DNA from: Stercorarius parasiticus
Lineage: Eukaryota; Chordata; Aves; Charadriiformes; Stercorariidae
Length of the DNA: 64,000 nucleotides
Assembly: GCA_013396915.1 (NCBI GenBank)
Contig: VWZL01002016.1
Location: forward strand, 1,104,846-1,168,845
Direction of reading: 5' to 3'
Notes under the pieces: model-generated
Seen by the model: only the letters and a program-made list of their open reading frames with translations
What the model was told of the DNA's origin: nothing
Database searches by the model: none
Shown here: positions 61,164 to 64,000 of the stretch, one piece after another
Layout of the letters: each line of letters begins with the position of its first letter
Numbering within the stretch: position 1 is the first letter of the stretch
Made by a program: the position numbers and the translations under genes

Positions 61164-61794
61164 CATATCACATTATACTTATTTTGAGTGCAGGAATGGG
61201 ATATGATGGGTTATTAGCGGAACCCAAAGCCTACATCAAGCTGTGACACTTCCTAAAAGATGAGCATCTTCCATCTGAACTCAGTGAAGACCTTTAATAC
61301 GGTACAATTTCTTAGAGTCCTGAGTCTTTGTAGCCCTGACAAAAGGACCTGCCTGTTTACTTTTCAGCAGTTCAGCCTGAACAATCCAGGGCCAACTTAT
61401 GTTTTGTTTGATTCCACTCATGCGCATTTTGGGACCCACAGAAACACCCTTTTGCTGTTTGCCTCCTTCCTAATGACATCTGTAATCAGGCAGCTTTTAT
61501 TTTTCATGCATTCCTATGACTCCCTCCCTCATCTCCCCTGCCTCTGCTCTTTTGCCCCTCCTCCTATCATGAAGTCTGTCCTGCCGATACAGGCTTTACA
61601 CCCACTGCTCTCTTCTTTTAGTCCTTCTGTGTCATTTGTTGGTGTCTCTGGAGGAACTGCTAGTCTTTTTCTCTGATCAGGTCTCGTCATTTTCTTGCCA
61701 CATTAAAAAAAAAAAAAACTTAAAAGGAAAAAGAAAAAAGAGATAGAATGTACTCTTCTTTTCCTTTACAGGAGGCTCATTTCCCTTTCCTGCT

Positions 61795-62110
61795 CTAAAT
61801 GCAGAAGTTTTACAAGCTCTCTGTTCCTTTAACCTCCTGATCCCTGATGCCCTCCTGACCTCCCACTTGGTGAGTCGCAGCTTCAGAGGAGCATCCTGCC
61901 TCTACGTGTGCCACGTCCTCTCCTTGTTCCTGACCAACGCCTCCATCTAGACTGAGCCCATCTGGAAGGCTACTGCAGAGATGATTTTCCACAGCTTGCT
62001 TTAACCCTCCATTTCTTCTGCTTAGTTTCTTCCAGTGACATTCAACTACTCCATTCACCTGCAAGGCTCTCCATGGCTTGTCCCACCTGGCTTGTCCCCT
62101 CCTGTCAGTA
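61795..62110 (+). mobile_element. Ancient L2/L3-type LINE relic, ORF2 C-terminal part
   Basis: The sequence follows the order of old L2-like LINEs. It has 'gatgccctcctgacctccc', 'ctgccacgtcctctcc'-like text, 'actgcagagatgattttccacagc' (the AKIIF-type segment), and 'cagtgacattcaactactcc'. It ends in 'cacctgcaaggctctccatggcttgtcccacctgg...cccctcctg', which corresponds to the conserved 'YKALHGLAPPYL' segment. The frame is broken, with stops and a short insertion. Its orientation is the same as the relic at 600-1665, but the two cover different parts and need not be one element. Confidence 0.55.
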
Positions 62111-62865
62111 TGAGAGTGCACGGCTGATGAGCCACCAAGTAGTTGTCAGCCACTTAATACGTTTCAAACTTTCACACACGTTGTTCCTCTTTTGCAGCCT
62201 TTTAGGAGAATTTTCCAGCAGATAGTGCAAAGTTTGCTCATTATTCTGGTTTATAACCCTTTTTAGGGCTTTTCTATCATGCCTACAAAAAAGCTGACAA
62301 TGGCCAAACAGGAGGTGCAAACTGAAACTGCAAACTAGTGTTCCCTCTCTGTTTTCCTGCCTTTCCCCTCTTTTCTGTTTGTATGGGTTGGCTGGCTTGT
62401 TTTGTCCTTTGCAGGTTAGTTCTTTTGGACACGAACTGCTGCTTTGCTTTGCAATCATATGGTCCTCAGCACTGTTGGGGCCTTTGAAGTGATACACTGT
62501 TAGAAACATATTTGAGTACATGGGTCTAAAGCACAAACAGACATTCCAGTAAAGAAATTCCGATGAGAGTACATGGTTACTCACTACCCCCATCTCTCCA
62601 CAAGGGCACAAGGCTATTTGATGTCACCTGTGCTATGCTAACATTAAGGATTTTAAGACTAGCCTATTCTAATTATTATTAATCCTTAAGAGAAGCAGGG
62701 AACATTAATGCTATTCTACTGTTCTAAGTGCTTAAATACACACATGGACCACCTTTCTGTAATATTTGATTACCTTGCAATGTTTAATGGAATTATCCTG
62801 GCAACATCTTTCTGAAATATTTAAGAACCCATTGTTTGTATAGTACAGACAATAACTGGCATGAA
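62111..62865. other. Intron; no gene recognised
   Basis: May include decayed 3' sequence of the LINE relic on its left. The 168-codon minus-strand frame (62105-62611) has no recognisable domain. Confidence 0.45.
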
Positions 62866-62955
62866 TTAAGCATCCTGCCAAAGGTCATACTGTAAGTCTG
62901 CAACAGAGCAGAGATTTTGAAGCTGGCGTCCTAACTGCATAGCTGTATTATTGCA
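62866..62955 (-). mobile_element. MIR-like remnant
   Basis: 'ccaaaggtcatactgtaagtctgcaacagagcagagattttgaagctggcgtcctaactgc' parallels the reverse complement of the MIR/L3-type core ('caaggtcacacagcaagtctgtggcagagc-gggaattgaacccaggtctcctaact'). Only the central part is recognisable. Confidence 0.5.
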
Positions 62956-63904
62956 TCTTAATAACACAGTTATGCTTCATGATGTTTTAAATCAATCTGA
63001 CAGCATCAGAGCTTGAAAGATATTATGCATGATGCAGACTTTGCAGAATCCCAAATAGTATACATTTACCGTAACTGGTATGGATGGATAATTACATATT
63101 ACAAATTTTAAAGCATGAAATAATAATTTTAATGATTGCATGAAGCATATACTGAAGTATAAATGCAGGAAGGAACAAAAAGGAATTACAACTAACATAA
63201 AGCACATAAAAGTCAGTGGACAGGATCACTATGAAAATGGTCAATACTTTCATGTAACAGTTTACTTATGGTTTTATTTATTTGGTATGCAAGTTACCAT
63301 CAATAATGTAGATACAATACATAAGAAATGCTTTTCCCCCACTCGTTTTACTGGAATAATCTTACACAGTTCATCTTTTCGATGGCTATATAACTAAAAA
63401 CCAAATTGGCTAAGGTGATGCCTTCACATTAGTCTTATTCCCATAACTCGGGCACTTAGTGCCACTAAAATCAATAGACTTGTGAGTGTGTAAGTGAGGA
63501 GTAAAAGACAAACATAATAAATACTTTTAATCCAGCGTTGGCAAATAGATATGTAATTCTGTCACACTTATCTCCAAGGCTGATCTTTTATTTGCATATT
63601 TTCAGAGTTTTGATCTGCTAATGGATTTTAATTTGTCGACTTTTGCAAGAAGAGCCTTGTGGGAGTGGGGGGAGGTCATGCATAATCAAAGAGTAAAACA
63701 CAGGCAGAAGGAAGATGTAGAGAATCTGAGCTCCATTTCTGTATGAAATGCAATTACCATTGTTCTAATTTCCTTGTACCACACAAAAGCCTTACTGTAG
63801 TGAGTGCCACACATGTTTAGGGCTTTTTGAGAGATGCGAGAGATCCCTATCTATGCAAATGGTACAGTGTCTTATAAACTGAACATGAAAAATTCAGGCA
63901 TGCT
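62956..63904. other. Intron; AT-rich, one old repeat fragment
   Basis: No gene seen. An ancient repeat-like phrase lies at 63430-63507, and a G-rich run (gggagtggggggagg) lies near 63661-63675. Confidence 0.45.
63430..63507. repeat. Ancient amniote interspersed repeat fragment (unclassified)
   Basis: 'gccactaaaatcaatagacttgtgagtgtgtaagtgaggag' resembles the widely seen reptile/bird phrase 'cattgaaatcaatgggacttgtgcatgagtaaggag'. It is possibly the same old family as 15553-15640. Weak, pattern-based call. Confidence 0.35.
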
Positions 63905-64000
63905 TTCCTCCCTGCAGCACTTGGGAAGAGTCACAAAGAGGTGAAACGACTTTCCCAAGGACACTGTGGTAGACCTGGAAGCAGAACCCACTGACCTGAA
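63905..64000 (-). mobile_element. MIR-like remnant, cut by the window edge
   Basis: 'gagtcacaaagaggtgaaacgactttcccaaggacactgtggtagacctggaagcagaacccactgacct' follows the reverse complement of the MIR/L3-type core ('gagaggttaagtgacttgcccaaggtcac...tggcagagctgg-aatagaacccaggtctcct'). The element continues beyond the right edge. Confidence 0.55.

Larger units (their letters stand above)
55771..61794. other. Intron; repeats and AT-rich sequence, no gene
   Basis: Contains the T14 tract at 55876-55889, the second member of the local repeat pair (56148-56257) and an A/T palindromic stretch at 59176-59241. It also holds a T22 tract at 61142-61163, a C/T-rich zone from 61490 and an A14 run at 61705-61718. 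The frames at 58010-58195 and 61260-61676 are open but show no recognisable domain. Confidence 0.45.

Noticed and set aside
61142..61700. Possible processed pseudogene next to the T22 tract
   Set aside because: The sequence to the right of the tract does not read as the reverse complement of any recognisable mRNA.
62105..62611. 168-codon minus-strand open frame
   Set aside because: Overlaps a relic LINE read in the opposite direction; no recognisable protein.

Overview
The window is vertebrate nuclear DNA, almost certainly avian. It is AT-rich and has no gene-length reading frame, no operon structure, no rRNA or tRNA, and no CRISPR array. The lineage call rests on four CR1 LINE fragments. 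Three of them end in the CR1-type tail of short ATTCTATG or ATTCTGTG-like repeats, as in bird CR1 families. The three 3' ends look to be of different ages, and one young copy sits inside an older CR1.

One protein-coding exon is recognisable. It is on the minus strand at 13111-13171, with a consensus acceptor (TTTGTTTCAG) and donor (GTAAGTAC). It encodes [11 protein letters not shown] followed by KCITEEEDS, which matches the end of the fourth membrane segment and the start of the acidic cytoplasmic tail of the NKAIN family (Na+/K+-ATPase-interacting proteins). From memory the best match is NKAIN2, a gene known for very large introns. The simplest reading of the window is therefore one short exon with at least 13.1 kb of downstream intron (1-13110) and at least 50.8 kb of upstream intron (13172-64000). 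I searched by eye for the neighbouring NKAIN exons and did not find them.

Layout. 1-1665: relic of an ancient LINE of the L2/L3 type, with reverse-transcriptase and 3'-tail traces. 1666-13110: intron with a small CpG-rich patch (4380-4570), a MIR-like remnant (7945-8110) and several stretches that look like conserved non-coding DNA. 13111-13171: the NKAIN exon. 13766-14180: a CR1 3' end. 14181-29261: intron with an unusual 45-bp spliceable open segment (19634-19678) and a MIR-like element at 23807. 29262-31013: a CR1 nested in an older CR1. 31014-52093: intron with a good MIR copy (34306-34437). 52094-52706: the youngest-looking CR1. 52707-64000: intron with a diverged 110-bp direct repeat pair (53476/56148), a second L2-like relic (61795-62110) and MIR-like remnants close to the right end.

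All recognised LINE fragments lie on the + strand, antisense to the NKAIN transcript. I found no novel defence, mobile or metabolic system. The points most worth a second look are the NKAIN exon itself, the possible alternative micro-exon at 19634, the nested CR1, the local repeat pair and the candidate conserved non-coding stretches.
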